Shown here: positions 29,318-38,436 of the stretch, in pieces | How the letters are laid out: each line of letters begins with the position of its first letter | Position numbering within the stretch: the first letter of the stretch is position 1 | NCBI RefSeq assembly: GCF_021341785.1 | Contig: NZ_JAJTTF010000001.1 | Location: 186,001 to 250,000 of the forward strand | DNA: 64,000 nt | Direction of reading: 5' to 3' | Source: Microbacterium sp. Au-Mic1 | GTDB lineage: Bacteria > Actinomycetota > Actinomycetes > Actinomycetales > Microbacteriaceae | Translations under genes and position numbers: made by a program | Notes under the pieces: generated by a model | Database searches by the model: none | Told to the model about the DNA's origin: nothing | What the model saw: the letters and a program-made list of their open reading frames with translations, nothing else

Positions 29318-32300
29318 CCATGATCGACACGCTCTTCGGGCTCATCCCCGAAGCCTCCCGCGGCCAGCAATGGGTCGCCGAGGACCTCCAGCTCGTGAAC
29401 TGGGGCGGCTACGACGGCGGGCCGCACCGCGTGCGATTCTCGCCCGCTGCCACCCTCCTCTGCGGCGGATCCGGATCCGGCAAGTCGACGTTGATGGACG
29501 CGTACATCGCGCTGATGATGCCGCACACGACGCCGTTCAACGGCGCCTCGAACGGCGGCGTCACGGGGCGTCCGCGTGGCGACGAGCAGCGCAACGTGCT
29601 CTCCTACGGTCGCGGCAAGCTCGACGAGACGCGCACCGAGGAGGGCACGAAGGTGCAGGTGCTCCGCGGTGACGGCGAGGACACCTGGACCGCGATCGCG
29701 ATGACGTGGCGCGACCACGACGGTTCGCGCTTCACCGCCGTGCGCGCCTGGTACATCCCGGCCGGCGCGCGCGTGCTCGAGGACACGGTGCGCGTGCGCG
29801 CCACGACGAACGCCGCGTTCGACCTGGCGTCGCTCGAGCGAGCCGCCACGCAGCGCCTGACCGACGCCTCCGTGCGCGCCGCGGGACTGGAGCCCGTGGG
29901 CACGGACCGCGAGTTCTCGGCGCGGCTGCACTCGGTGCTGGGCATCGGGGCCGCGGGAGCCGGCGCGAATGCCATGAGCCTGCTCGCCCGCATCCAGGCG
30001 GGGCAGCAGATCACCACGGTCGACGACCTGTACAAGCGACTCGTGCTCGAGGAGCCCGAGACCATGCGCACCGCGGATGCGGTGGTCGTGCACTTCGACG
30101 AGCTCGAGAGCACGAAGCAGCGCATGCTCGTCGCGCGCCAGCAGGTCGCGGCACTCGAACCGATCCGTGATCTGCGTCACCGCATCGATGCGGCGGCGGC
30201 GCGGATGTCCCTCATCGACGCGGTGGGCGTGTTCGAGGATCCCGGCTCGATCGCCTCCCTCTGGCGTGCCGAGCGGCGCATGGATCTGCTCCGCGATGTC
30301 GAGGCCGAACTGCGCGACCGCACGCACACCCTGGACGTGCTCGTGCGGGAGAAGCGTGTGCAGGCTGAGGCGGCGGAGGTCGAGCACGACGGCCTGCGCG
30401 ACCTGCTGCGCGAACGCGGCGGCGACCGGCTGGAGACCGCCCAGCGCGAGCTGCGCGGTGTGGAGCGGCGCCTCGAGGACGCACGGGCGCTGCGCGCGAG
30501 GTTCGACGACGATGTGCGCGGGCTCGGCGTCGAGGTGCACAGCCGGGCGCAGTTCGAGAAGCTCGTGGCGCGCGCCCGCGTCGCCCTCTCCGACGCGAAT
30601 GCGAAGGGCAGCGCCCGCGACGCGTGGGCGGAGGCGCGGCGCACGAGGGACGCGCTCAGAGCCGAGTTCGCGCAGCGGGAGCGGGCGCTCGACGAGGCTT
30701 CCGCGTTCGCCGGCAACATCCCGGGCGATCTGTACCGCTCGCGCGAGCTGCTCGCCGCGGCAGCGGGGCTCGAGCCGCATCAGCTCCCGTTCGTGGGCGA
30801 GCTCATCGAGGTCCGCACGGAGTACGAGCCGTGGCGGGAGGCCTTCAACCTCGCACTCGGCGGCTTCGCGACGACCGTGCTCCTCGACCTGGCCGACGTC
30901 GATCGGTTCCGCACCGCGATCGACGGCGTGCGCACGCCGCGCAGGCTCACCTACCACGGCGTGCACACCGGACTCCGGGCGAGCGGCGGGGGAGCGGATG
31001 ACCGGCTTCCGGGCCGGCTCGACTACGCCGACACCCCGTTCACGGGCTGGCTGCAGGTGCGGCTCGCCGAACGGTTCGGCTTCGTGTGCGTGACCACCGC
31101 CGCCGATCTCGCCGCGCATGAGCAGGCGCTCACGATCACCGGCCAGGTCTCGCGCGGTGATCAGGGCGCGCACGGCGGTCACGGCCGCACCAACGTGCTC
31201 GGATTCTCCAACCGCACCCGGCTGCGCGAGCTGGAAGAAGCGGTGGACGAGCTGCGGCCCGGCCTGGAGCGCGCCGAGGAGGCGGTCGCCGCGGCCGAGT
31301 CCGCACTCGACCGGTTCGACGTCGAACGAGCGGCCTTCGCCCGCATCGCGGACGTCGTCTGGGACCGGGTCGACGTCGAGGCGCTCGTCGCCGAACAGGA
31401 GCGCTGGCGCAGCGTGGAGGCCGAGGTCGCCGAGAAGAACCCCGACATCGCCGGGATCGGTGCGCAGATCGAGAAGGCCAAGCGGCTCGCCGGACGGCTG
31501 CGGGAGGAGATCGGCGCGGCCGTCGCGGAACGACACCAGGTCGAGGAACGCTGGGGCGAGGTCACCGACGACGTGGACGCCGGGCAGACCCTCATCGCGG
31601 CGGCGGCCGGATCCGATCGCGCGGTGGATGCCGAGCAGGCGCAGTATCTCGACGCCCGCTTCGCCACACCCGTGTCGGCCAAGGCGGCGCCCTCCGTGCT
31701 GCTGGAGCGCTTCGACGGCGCACTGCAGACCGCCGGCGCCCGGCTCACCGAGGACCGCACGGCGGCGTTCGACGCCCACCACGAGCAGCGCGAGGCCATG
31801 TGCCGGCTGATGAGCGGTTTCCTGGAGCGCTGGGAGAACCCGAACCTGCTCCCGGATCCGGACCTGTACGTCGACGACTTCGAGAGCATCCTCACCGCCC
31901 TCGAGACGAGCGGGCTGCACCGTCTGGAGAGCGAGTGGCGGGACAGCCTGGTGCACCTCTCGGGCAACGATCTGACCAATCTCGACTCCACACTCGGCCG
32001 GGCGCTGCGGGAGATCCGCGAGCGGATCGAGCCGATCAACCGGATCATGCAGGACCTGCCGTTCTACGACGACCACCACCGCCTGCAGATCACGACCCGC
32101 GAGAGCCAATCCGAGGCGCGCAAGCGCTTCCGTCGTGATCTGCGCGAGGTGCGCGGCCTCATCGAGGCCGCCTCCACCGATCAGGAGCGCGAGCAGGCCT
32201 ATCGCCGGATGTCCCGTCTGATCGGCCACCTGCGGCGCTCCGCGCCCGACTTCGCCGATCTCATCGACGTGCGCAACCACGTGCGGGTGAGCGCCGAGCG

Positions 32301-32670
32301 GGTCACCGCCGATGCGAAGGTCCACGTCGCGCTGTACGACCACATCGGCGAGAAGTCCGGGGGCGAGTCGCAGGAGCTCATCGCCTTCATCGTCGGCGCG
32401 GCGCTCCGGTATCAGCTCGGCGACGCCGGGGCCGAGCGTCCGCGCTACGCCCCGGTGTTCATGGACGAGGCCCTCATCAAGGCCGACGCGCACTTCACCA
32501 AGCGCGCGATCGGCGCGTGGCGTGGGCTCGGGTTCCAGCTCGTCATCGGTGCGCCCAACGACAAGTACAGTGCGATCGAACCGCACGTCGACGTGGAGTA
32601 CGACATCCTGAAGGACACCCAGGGGCGGTCCTGGGCGAAGCTCAAGGTCGCGATGCCCGAGGCGCGCTGA
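29314..32670 (+). CDS. jetC: JetC/MksB-like SMC ATPase
   Basis: 1118-aa SMC/SbcC-type ATPase, the motor of the complex. Walker A is [10 protein letters not shown] (residues ~51-60). Long Arg/Glu/Ala-rich coiled-coil arms occupy ~240-480 and ~610-1000, with a hinge-like region between. The ABC signature EKSGGESQE lies near residue 1015 and Walker B VFMDEA near 1048. All ATPase motifs are intact, so the protein should be active. Length matches JetC/COG4913. In full type I systems the next gene is jetD, a toprim-like nuclease of ~400 aa. Here the next plus-strand gene is an unrelated regulator. Confidence 0.9.
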   Translation: MTMIDTLFGLIPEASRGQQWVAEDLQLVNWGGYDGGPHRVRFSPAATLLCGGSGSGKSTLMDAYIALMMPHTTPFNGASNGGVTGRPRGDEQRNVLSYGRGKLDETRTEEGTKVQVLRGDGEDTWTAIAMTWRDHDGSRFTAVRAWYIPAGARVLEDTVRVRATTNAAFDLASLERAATQRLTDASVRAAGLEPVGTDREFSARLHSVLGIGAAGAGANAMSLLARIQAGQQITTVDDLYKRLVLEEPETMRTADAVVVHFDELESTKQRMLVARQQVAALEPIRDLRHRIDAAAARMSLIDAVGVFEDPGSIASLWRAERRMDLLRDVEAELRDRTHTLDVLVREKRVQAEAAEVEHDGLRDLLRERGGDRLETAQRELRGVERRLEDARALRARFDDDVRGLGVEVHSRAQFEKLVARARVALSDANAKGSARDAWAEARRTRDALRAEFAQRERALDEASAFAGNIPGDLYRSRELLAAAAGLEPHQLPFVGELIEVRTEYEPWREAFNLALGGFATTVLLDLADVDRFRTAIDGVRTPRRLTYHGVHTGLRASGGGADDRLPGRLDYADTPFTGWLQVRLAERFGFVCVTTAADLAAHEQALTITGQVSRGDQGAHGGHGRTNVLGFSNRTRLRELEEAVDELRPGLERAEEAVAAAESALDRFDVERAAFARIADVVWDRVDVEALVAEQERWRSVEAEVAEKNPDIAGIGAQIEKAKRLAGRLREEIGAAVAERHQVEERWGEVTDDVDAGQTLIAAAAGSDRAVDAEQAQYLDARFATPVSAKAAPSVLLERFDGALQTAGARLTEDRTAAFDAHHEQREAMCRLMSGFLERWENPNLLPDPDLYVDDFESILTALETSGLHRLESEWRDSLVHLSGNDLTNLDSTLGRALREIRERIEPINRIMQDLPFYDDHHRLQITTRESQSEARKRFRRDLREVRGLIEAASTDQEREQAYRRMSRLIGHLRRSAPDFADLIDVRNHVRVSAERVTADAKVHVALYDHIGEKSGGESQELIAFIVGAALRYQLGDAGAERPRYAPVFMDEALIKADAHFTKRAIGAWRGLGFQLVIGAPNDKYSAIEPHVDVEYDILKDTQGRSWAKLKVAMPEAR

Positions 32671-32718
32671 GCGACCGGCGCGTCGGCTCGATGGCGGTGC
32701 CCGCGAGCGGCAGCGCCG

Positions 32719-32937
32719 TCACCACTCGCTGCGGTCCTGCGCGGCCCGCAGGTCGCGCAGCGCGCGCTCGTCCTCGCGGGTGAAGGTCGCTCCGCGACGC
32801 AGGACCGCCCGAGGCAGCCACGCCGGCAGAGTGCGGCGCGAACGGCGCGGCGCGGCCTCCGTCGCGGGTCGCGGGGAGGCGTCCGCGCGGGTCAGGGGGA
32901 TGCGGAAAGGGGCGGGGTTCGTGGCGGTCTCGGTCAT
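32719..32937 (-). CDS. Small basic protein of unknown function
   Basis: 72-aa hypothetical protein, Pro/Ala/Arg-rich in the first half (APRRSRRTLPAWLPRAVLRRG), with a charged helix at the C-terminus (TREDERALRDLRAAQDRSEW). No family recognised. Start at 32937 is supported by a TAGCTT hexamer ending 7 nt upstream. It is convergent with jetC and divergent from the GlxA regulator. It is far too short to be JetD. It may be a genuine small gene; moderate confidence. Confidence 0.5.
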   Translation of the reverse strand: MTETATNPAPFRIPLTRADASPRPATEAAPRRSRRTLPAWLPRAVLRRGATFTREDERALRDLRAAQDRSEW

Positions 32938-32944
32938 GGCTTCA

Positions 32945-32950
32945 AAGCTA
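32945..32950 (-). promoter_or_regulatory. Possible -10 element (TAGCTT) for the 72-aa gene
   Basis: TAGCTT ends 7 nt before the minus-strand ATG at 32937; no ribosome binding site is visible. Confidence 0.35.
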
Positions 32951-33010
32951 CGAGCGACAGGATCCTGCCACCAGATGGCGGAAAGACTTTTGGCATAAAG
33001 ATCCAGCCAG

Positions 33011-33016
33011 TACAAT
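33011..33016 (+). promoter_or_regulatory. -10 element (TACAAT) for leaderless regulator-sigma transcript
   Basis: TACAAT ends 6 nt before the ATG at 33023. A TTTTGG/TTGGCA-like -35 lies about 15-17 nt upstream. No Shine-Dalgarno is seen. Confidence 0.6.
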
Positions 33017-33022
33017 CGCCCC

Positions 33023-34045
33023 ATGCTGCAGAGCGTCACTCTTCCCGTGATCGACGGGCTCGCCGTGTTCGAGTTCGGCCTCCTCAGCGAGGTGTTCGGG
33101 CTCGACCGCAGCGTCTACTCGGACGTGCCGGCCTTCGACTTCCGCGTGTGCGGCATCGAGGCGGGCAAGCCGGTGAGCACGGAAGTGGGTGCGCAGGTCA
33201 TCCCCGCTCACGGGCTCGAGGCGATGGAGAACGCCGACGTGATCGCGGTGCCGGCCGCGCGTGTGCGCCCCGCCGACGAGTATCCAGCGGAGCTGCTGCA
33301 GGCGCTGCGCCGAGCCGCCGACCGCGGTGCGATCCTGCTGAGCGCGTGCTCCGGTGCGTTCGTGCTGGGTGCCGCCGGGCTGCTCGACGGCAGGCCGTGC
33401 ACCACGCACTGGCGGTACGCCGAGGAGCTGCAGCGTCGCTACCCGACCGCCCGCATCGATCCCGATGTGCTCTTCGTGGACGACGGGGATCTGATCACGA
33501 GCGCCGGGACCGCGGCGGGCATCGACGCCAGCCTGCACCTCGTGCGCCGCGAGCTGGGAAGCGCGATCGCGAACGTGATCGCCCGGAACATGGTCGTGCC
33601 GCCGCAGCGCGACGGGGGGCAGCGCCAGTACATCGAGCGCCCGGTCCCGCAGGCGGACTCCGACGCCCTGGGCGACGTCCTGGCATACATGAGCGACCGA
33701 CTCGGCGCCCCGCACTCGGTCGCGACGCTCGCGCAGCGCGCCCACATGTCCACCCGCACCTTCGCGCGGAGGTTCGTCGCGGAGACCGGTGTGACGCCGA
33801 TGCAGTGGCTCATCGCCCAGCGTGTGCTGCACGCCCGGCTGGCACTCGAGACGAGCGATGCGTCGATCGAGGAGATCGCCGCGACCTGCGGGTTCGGAAG
33901 TGCGACGCTTTTCCGGCATCACTTCACGCGTGAGGTCGGGATCGCCCCGAGCGCCTATCGTCGGTCGTACGCGTGCGACGCATCTGCCGTGGATCCGGAT
34001 CCGGTCTCGGTCGCGACGCCGCGCGACCTGCTGATGACGCACTAG
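33023..34045 (+). CDS. GlxA family (DJ-1/PfpI plus AraC) transcriptional regulator
   Basis: 340-aa regulator. The N-terminal DJ-1/PfpI-like sensor domain (~1-185) has the nucleophile-elbow cysteine in LLSACSGAFVLGAAGLL. The C-terminal AraC helix-turn-helix pair (~215-325) includes MSTRTFARRFVAETGVTPMQWL and IEEIAATCGFGSATLFRHHF. It is probably translated from a leaderless message. The stop is followed after 14 bp by an ECF sigma gene, so the two may be cotranscribed and functionally linked. The effector is unknown. Confidence 0.9.
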   Translation: MLQSVTLPVIDGLAVFEFGLLSEVFGLDRSVYSDVPAFDFRVCGIEAGKPVSTEVGAQVIPAHGLEAMENADVIAVPAARVRPADEYPAELLQALRRAADRGAILLSACSGAFVLGAAGLLDGRPCTTHWRYAEELQRRYPTARIDPDVLFVDDGDLITSAGTAAGIDASLHLVRRELGSAIANVIARNMVVPPQRDGGQRQYIERPVPQADSDALGDVLAYMSDRLGAPHSVATLAQRAHMSTRTFARRFVAETGVTPMQWLIAQRVLHARLALETSDASIEEIAATCGFGSATLFRHHFTREVGIAPSAYRRSYACDASAVDPDPVSVATPRDLLMTH

Positions 34046-34059
34046 ACGAGGAGAGCGAC

Positions 34060-35553
34060 ATGTCCCGGGGAGGGAGCATGCCCGAAGACCGCAGCGATGC
34101 GGACCTGCTGGATGCGATGAGATCGGGAGACCCGCACGCCTACGAAGAGCTCTGGCACCGGCACTTCGATTCCGGTCTGAGATATGCGCGCCGCCTCTTC
34201 CCGTCGCGCGCGGAGGATCTGGTCTCCGAGTCCTTCCTGTCGATCTATCAGCAGGTCGGCGTGGCGGGCACGGGCCCCGAGTCGGTGTTCCGGCCCTATC
34301 TGAAGGCCGTGATCCGCAACACGGCGGCCCACTGGCGCCGAGACGCGGCCCGGCTGGTCGACACGGAAGATCTGGAGCCGGTGGACCACAGGGACGGGCT
34401 CAGCCGGGTGGAGCGGCAGGCGGAGTCCGCGGAGATCCTGGCGACGTTCGGCGAGCTCCCGGACCGGTGGCAGCGCGTGCTCTGGCTCTCCGAGGTCGAG
34501 GAGGCCGGGCGCTCCGCCATCGCACGGGAGCTCGGAATCAGACCGAACGCGGTGTCGGCGCTGCAGCGCCGCGCACGAACCGGCATGAAGCTCCGCTGGC
34601 TCGACCGGCAGGTGCCGAGCGCGCTGCGCCAAGATCCCGCTCATGTGGCCCGGCTGCTTCCGCGGCACCTGTCCGATCCCGCGGATGCGGCGCTCGCGAC
34701 CGCGGTCGCCGTGCACGTCGTCGGCTGCCTCGACTGCGACGATCTGCTCAGAGGGATGCGCGGATCCGTGACCCGGGTGCAGGGCGGGGCGCTCTCGGTC
34801 GTTCTGCTCGGGGCGCTCGGCGCCGGCCTGCCCGTCGCCGCGTCCTTGTCGACGACGACCGCGGCGGCGGCCGTGGTCACCACCGCAGGGTCTGGCCTCG
34901 CTGCCTGGGCGATCGGCGCGGGGGTGGCCACGGCCACAGTGGGCGGGCTCGTGCTGACATCGCTGTTCACCGTCTCCGCGCCGCCCGAGCAGCCGACGGC
35001 GCTGGTGACCCCGGTGCCGGTACCCGCGCCGGACGACGTGCCGGTCCCGGACGATCCTGCGGCACTTCCCGTGCCGGTCGGCGCGCCCGCGCCTCCGCTC
35101 GCGCAGTCAGGAGGCCCGGATGCGGTGCCCGTCCCGGCGGTGCTTCCTGACGGTCCCGAGCTCGCGCCCGCCGTGCCGGGCGCACTCCCCGCGACGGTGA
35201 CCTCGAACCTCCGCGCCATCGGGTCCGTTGCCGGAGTTCAGGCGGCTTTCGCCGCCGAAGCCGGCCGGGTACCGGCGGTTGCGGACGCGGACGGATCCCT
35301 CCCTCCCGCCGGCGCCTTCGCCGCCACGTTCTCGGCCGCGATGGAGGCGTCGGCGCCGTCGAGTACCGGATCGATGGAGGCGGAGTCGGACGGATCCCTG
35401 CCGGCCGGACTCCCGCTGGTCGGATCGCCGCTGATCGGATCCGTGCCCGACGGATCCGTGCTCGGCGGGGATCTGTGGGGCGTGGCCACGTTCGCGACTC
35501 CCTCCGGGGGATGTCCGGGCGTCACCGTCGAGCTCCAGATCGGTCTTCCCTAG
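34060..35553 (+). CDS. ECF sigma factor fused to an anti-sigma-like membrane domain
   Basis: 497-aa protein. Sigma region 2 (~15-80, DAMRSGDPHAYEELWHRHF) and region 4 (~130-190, with the HTH RSAIARELGIRPNAVSALQRR) are followed by an HxxxCxxC zinc-binding motif (His219, Cys223, Cys226), as in zf-HC2 anti-sigma domains. Two hydrophobic segments (~241-262, ~278-305) come next, then ~190 residues of Pro/Ala/Val and Gly-Ser-rich sequence that would lie outside the membrane. So a sigma factor and its inhibitor/sensor appear joined in one chain. GAGGAG precedes the ATG at 34060; an alternative ATG at 34078 also has a good site. Sigma activity would need release from the membrane, by inference. Confidence 0.85.
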   Translation: MSRGGSMPEDRSDADLLDAMRSGDPHAYEELWHRHFDSGLRYARRLFPSRAEDLVSESFLSIYQQVGVAGTGPESVFRPYLKAVIRNTAAHWRRDAARLVDTEDLEPVDHRDGLSRVERQAESAEILATFGELPDRWQRVLWLSEVEEAGRSAIARELGIRPNAVSALQRRARTGMKLRWLDRQVPSALRQDPAHVARLLPRHLSDPADAALATAVAVHVVGCLDCDDLLRGMRGSVTRVQGGALSVVLLGALGAGLPVAASLSTTTAAAAVVTTAGSGLAAWAIGAGVATATVGGLVLTSLFTVSAPPEQPTALVTPVPVPAPDDVPVPDDPAALPVPVGAPAPPLAQSGGPDAVPVPAVLPDGPELAPAVPGALPATVTSNLRAIGSVAGVQAAFAAEAGRVPAVADADGSLPPAGAFAATFSAAMEASAPSSTGSMEAESDGSLPAGLPLVGSPLIGSVPDGSVLGGDLWGVATFATPSGGCPGVTVELQIGLP

Positions 35554-35797
35554 CGGCGCGACCCGCGGGTTTCCGATCGCTCCGTCCAGGGGCCGGCGAG
35601 CCGCCCCGCTGCGGGTGGACCGCGGCTCCGGCGTCGTCCGCCATGGCGATCTCGTCCGCGGCGATCACGGCGGCGATCACGGACAGGTTCCAGGCCGCGC
35701 TCGGCCGGAGCCGACGCACGTTCGCGGACGCTTCGATTTCGGGGGCGGCCGGGCCCGACGTCGAGCGTCCTGCGTCGGCCGTCTCGTGTTCGCTCAT
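35522..35797 (-). CDS. Hypothetical 91-aa protein
   Basis: No family recognised. The ATG at 35797 has an excellent AGGAG 5 nt upstream (35803-35807), the main reason to call it. The first ~60 residues have one hydrophobic-leaning helix (WNLSVIAAVIAADEIAMADD); the rest is Arg/Pro-rich. The 3' end overlaps the sigma factor gene by 32 bp in the convergent direction. Either a real small gene or a chance ORF behind a good ribosome binding site. Confidence 0.4.
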   Translation of the reverse strand: MSEHETADAGRSTSGPAAPEIEASANVRRLRPSAAWNLSVIAAVIAADEIAMADDAGAAVHPQRGGSPAPGRSDRKPAGRAAREDRSGARR

Positions 35798-35852
35798 GTT
35801 CACTCCTGTCCCGCCCGTCCGTGCCGGGCGTCGCACCCTCGCGGAGGCTGCC

Positions 35853-35877
35853 GACTCTGGAGAGTCCAAAAGGACTC
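35853..35877. repeat. Clustered GACTC/GAGTC inverted repeats
   Basis: GACTC-TGGA-GAGTC is followed by GAGTCC-AAAA-GGACTC; the middle GAGTC is shared. Two mutually exclusive hairpins, or a multi-half-site operator, lie between the 91-aa gene and the FAD monooxygenase gene. Confidence 0.6.
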
Positions 35878-35900
35878 GGAAGTGACGCGTGGGAGCCTGG

Positions 35901-35960
35901 GAATCTCCTGGGTGTGGCGGTGCAGTCGGGGAATCTCCTGGGTGTGGCGGTGCAGTCGGG
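35901..35960 (+). repeat. Exact 30-bp tandem duplication
   Basis: The bases at 35901-35930 are repeated without change at 35931-35960 (each copy begins GAATCTCCTGGG and ends GCAGTCGGG). The repeat lies 34 bp upstream of the GTG start of the FAD monooxygenase. Its length is a multiple of three, so it does not break the upstream reading frame. Confidence 0.95.
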
Positions 35961-35994
35961 GAACAGCGGAGGGCTCCGGGACGTTGCACAGGCC

Positions 35995-37065
35995 GTGGAC
36001 ATCCTCGACAGCATCGTGATCGGAGCCGGCCAGGCCGGCCTGTCGAGTTCGCACCATCTGCGCCGGCTCGGTATCGAGCACGTGGTCCTGGACGCGGACG
36101 AGGCGCCGGGCGGGGCGTGGCAGCACCGCTGGGACGCCCTCACCATGCAGGACGTGCACGGCGTCGCAGAGCTTCCCGGAGAAGTCCCGCCGCCGCGTAC
36201 GACGGAGCAGGCGAACCGCGCGGTGCCGTCGTACTTCGCCGCCTACGAGCGCGCCCAGGAGCTGCCGGTGATCCGGCCGGTGCGCGTCGATCGCGTGACG
36301 GATGAGGACGGCATCCTCGTGGTGCACGCAGGGGAGCGGACCTGGCGTTCGCGCACCCTGGTCAACGCCACCGGCACCTGGACGCAGCCGTTCCTGCCGC
36401 ACTACCCCGGCATGGAGACCTTCCTCGGCGAGCAGTTCCACACGGTCGACTACCCCGGGCCGGAGCACTTCCGCGGCAAGCGGGTGCTCGTGGTCGGAGG
36501 GGGCGCCTCGGCCGTGCAGTTCCTCGGCGCGCTCGCCCCGCTCACCGATGTGCTGTGGGCCACGCGTCGTCCGCCGGTGTGGCGCACCGACGACTTCACC
36601 CCCGAGGCGGGCGCTGCGGCAGTGGCGCTCGTCGAGCAGCGCGTCGCACAGGGGCTCGCTCCGCAGAGCGTCGTCAGCGTGACCGGCCTCATGCTGCGGC
36701 CGCAGGAGCAGGCGGCGTCCCGACTCGGCGTCTACGCCGCGCGCCGGCCCATGTTCGAGCGCGTCGAGCCCGACGGTGTGCGCTGGGCGGACGGTTCGTT
36801 CGAGCCGGTGGACGCGATCCTGTGGGCCACCGGGTTCCGACCCGCGATCGGACACCTCGCTCCGCTGCACCTGCGCAGCGACCGCGGCGGGATCCGACTC
36901 GATCACGACGGGCGCGGCACCACGGCCGTCAAGGACCCTCGGATCCAACTCGTCGGCTACGGCCCGTCCGCGAGCACGATCGGGGCGAACCGTGCGGGAC
37001 GAGTCGCGGCGCGCGGCGTGCAGCGGTACCTCGCGCGGACATCGGCGACGGTCGGGGCCGGCTGA
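35995..37065 (+). CDS. FAD-dependent NAD(P)-binding monooxygenase-like protein
   Basis: 356-aa flavoprotein of the CzcO/Trk-type flavin monooxygenase group. The FAD-binding Rossmann motif is DSIVIGAGQAGLSSSHHL near the N-terminus. A second dinucleotide motif is VLVVGGGASAVQFLG near residue 165, and the ILWATGFRP motif lies near 283. GTG 35995 is chosen because homologs start just before the Rossmann strand; the ribosome binding site is weak. An in-frame extension back to 35821 would include the 30-bp repeats. Substrate unknown. It is convergent with the ThrE-like gene, 13 bp away. Confidence 0.85.
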   Translation: MDILDSIVIGAGQAGLSSSHHLRRLGIEHVVLDADEAPGGAWQHRWDALTMQDVHGVAELPGEVPPPRTTEQANRAVPSYFAAYERAQELPVIRPVRVDRVTDEDGILVVHAGERTWRSRTLVNATGTWTQPFLPHYPGMETFLGEQFHTVDYPGPEHFRGKRVLVVGGGASAVQFLGALAPLTDVLWATRRPPVWRTDDFTPEAGAAAVALVEQRVAQGLAPQSVVSVTGLMLRPQEQAASRLGVYAARRPMFERVEPDGVRWADGSFEPVDAILWATGFRPAIGHLAPLHLRSDRGGIRLDHDGRGTTAVKDPRIQLVGYGPSASTIGANRAGRVAARGVQRYLARTSATVGAG

Positions 37066-37078
37066 TCCGGCGACGGGC

Positions 37079-38362
37079 TCAGCGGATGATGCGGATCGAC
37101 CCCGTCATGGTGGTCGGGGAAACGGGGCGGGTGATCCGCAGCGCATCGGCGAGAAGCGCTCCGACCTTCGTCCCGATGCACAGGCTGATGAAGATCATCG
37201 GGGCGGCCGCAAGTGCCGCCGCATCGAACGACGCGAGCGCCACGAGCCCGACCGTACCGGGGACGAGCAGCAGGAACGCGGGCTGGAACGAGACCGTCGC
37301 GGGCACCGCCAGCGTCATCCGCTCCAGCACGCGCGCGGCGAGGAACAGCAGCCCCGCCGTGATGCCGGTGGCGATGGTACTCCCTGTGAACGGGCTCAGC
37401 AGCATGAGCGCCCCGTAGGTGCAGATCATCACGATCACCGTCGCGATCGTGAGCCGGAACCCGGATCCGAAGCTCAGCCCGATCCCGATCGCGAGCACCA
37501 CCACGCCGACCCAGCTCCAGGCGAGCGGCGGCACCGCCTCCCAGCCGTTGTGGCCGGTGACCAGCGAGGTCTCCCCGACCAGGGCGGCGGAGTGCGGATC
37601 CACGCGCAGGCCGGTCGCCGCAGCGCCGGTGAAGATCCCCGCGGCCATGAACGTGAGCATGATCAGGCCGTACACGAGACGCGACGCCCCGGTGACGATG
37701 TCTGCGGCGGTGAGCTCCAGCAGTGCGTTCGTGATCAGCGCGCCCGGGACCAGGAGCGCCACCGGCGCGCACACGGCGAACAGCGGCACGGCGCCGAAGT
37801 CGAGCCGATCGGCGACCACCCCGACGACGAGGGTGGAGATGAGCGAGGCGACGAACGGGATGACTGCGGCCGCGGCCCGGATCCGCTCCGTCGCCATCAC
37901 GATGGCGGCGACGAGACCGCCGACCACGAGGGCGAGCACCACGGCCCACCACGGGCAGCGGAACAGCACGGCGAGCCCGGCGGCCAGCAGCCCGCCGCCG
38001 AGGGCCGTCTGCAAGACCGGGTGGCGCCGCTGCAGACCCCGGATGTGCGCGATGTGCGCCGGCACCTGATCCAGGGTGACGCGGCCGGCCTCCAGCCGCC
38101 GGGCGAGACGCGAGGCGTGCGCGGTCTGGCGGAAGGTCAGCCCTGGTCCGCCGCCGGCCGAGATCGTGGTCGCGCCTGGCACGCCGGGACGGCTCACGAA
38201 CACGTGCTCGGGGAGGACGGCGAATGCGAGCTCGGCGCCGGGAGCGGTGGCGTCGCGGGCGCGCTCGAGCGTGCCGCGCACGTCGGTCACGGACACACCG
38301 GCGTCCAGCAGCAGCGCGCCGAGATCGCCGAGCGCGACGTCGGGGGAGATCGGGTCGGACAT
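37079..38362 (-). CDS. Threonine/serine exporter family protein (ThrE-like)
   Basis: 427-aa membrane protein. The N-terminal ~120 residues form the soluble DUF1212/ThrE domain (LLLDAGVSVTDVRGTLERA, RLARRLEAGRVTLDQVPAHIA). About ten hydrophobic segments follow. The family exports threonine and serine in Corynebacterium. TACGAT lies 8 nt upstream of the ATG. It is divergent from the GH3 lipoprotein gene. The substrate has not been tested. Confidence 0.88.
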   Translation of the reverse strand: MSDPISPDVALGDLGALLLDAGVSVTDVRGTLERARDATAPGAELAFAVLPEHVFVSRPGVPGATTISAGGGPGLTFRQTAHASRLARRLEAGRVTLDQVPAHIAHIRGLQRRHPVLQTALGGGLLAAGLAVLFRCPWWAVVLALVVGGLVAAIVMATERIRAAAAVIPFVASLISTLVVGVVADRLDFGAVPLFAVCAPVALLVPGALITNALLELTAADIVTGASRLVYGLIMLTFMAAGIFTGAAATGLRVDPHSAALVGETSLVTGHNGWEAVPPLAWSWVGVVVLAIGIGLSFGSGFRLTIATVIVMICTYGALMLLSPFTGSTIATGITAGLLFLAARVLERMTLAVPATVSFQPAFLLLVPGTVGLVALASFDAAALAAAPMIFISLCIGTKVGALLADALRITRPVSPTTMTGSIRIIR

Positions 38363-38424
38363 CACTTGAAATCGTAAAACCTGTGGCCGGCCCCCGCGAT
38401 GAAGGCGCGCATCGACGGCGGCCT

Positions 38425-38430
38425 TAGGCT
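38425..38430 (+). promoter_or_regulatory. -10 element (TAGGCT) for the leaderless GH3 gene
   Basis: TAGGCT ends 6 nt before the ATG. The intervening GGAGGG touches the start codon directly, too close to serve as a normal Shine-Dalgarno. Confidence 0.45.
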
Positions 38431-38436
38431 GGAGGG

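Noticed and set aside
26936..32720. Duplicate of the tRNA-Ala 3' end marking an attachment site
   Set aside because: No repeat of the tRNA 3' end was found downstream of jetC and no integrase is present.
32719..32937. Possible jetD remnant after jetC
   Set aside because: It is on the opposite strand, only 72 aa, basic and Pro-rich, with no toprim-like or DUF2220 similarity.
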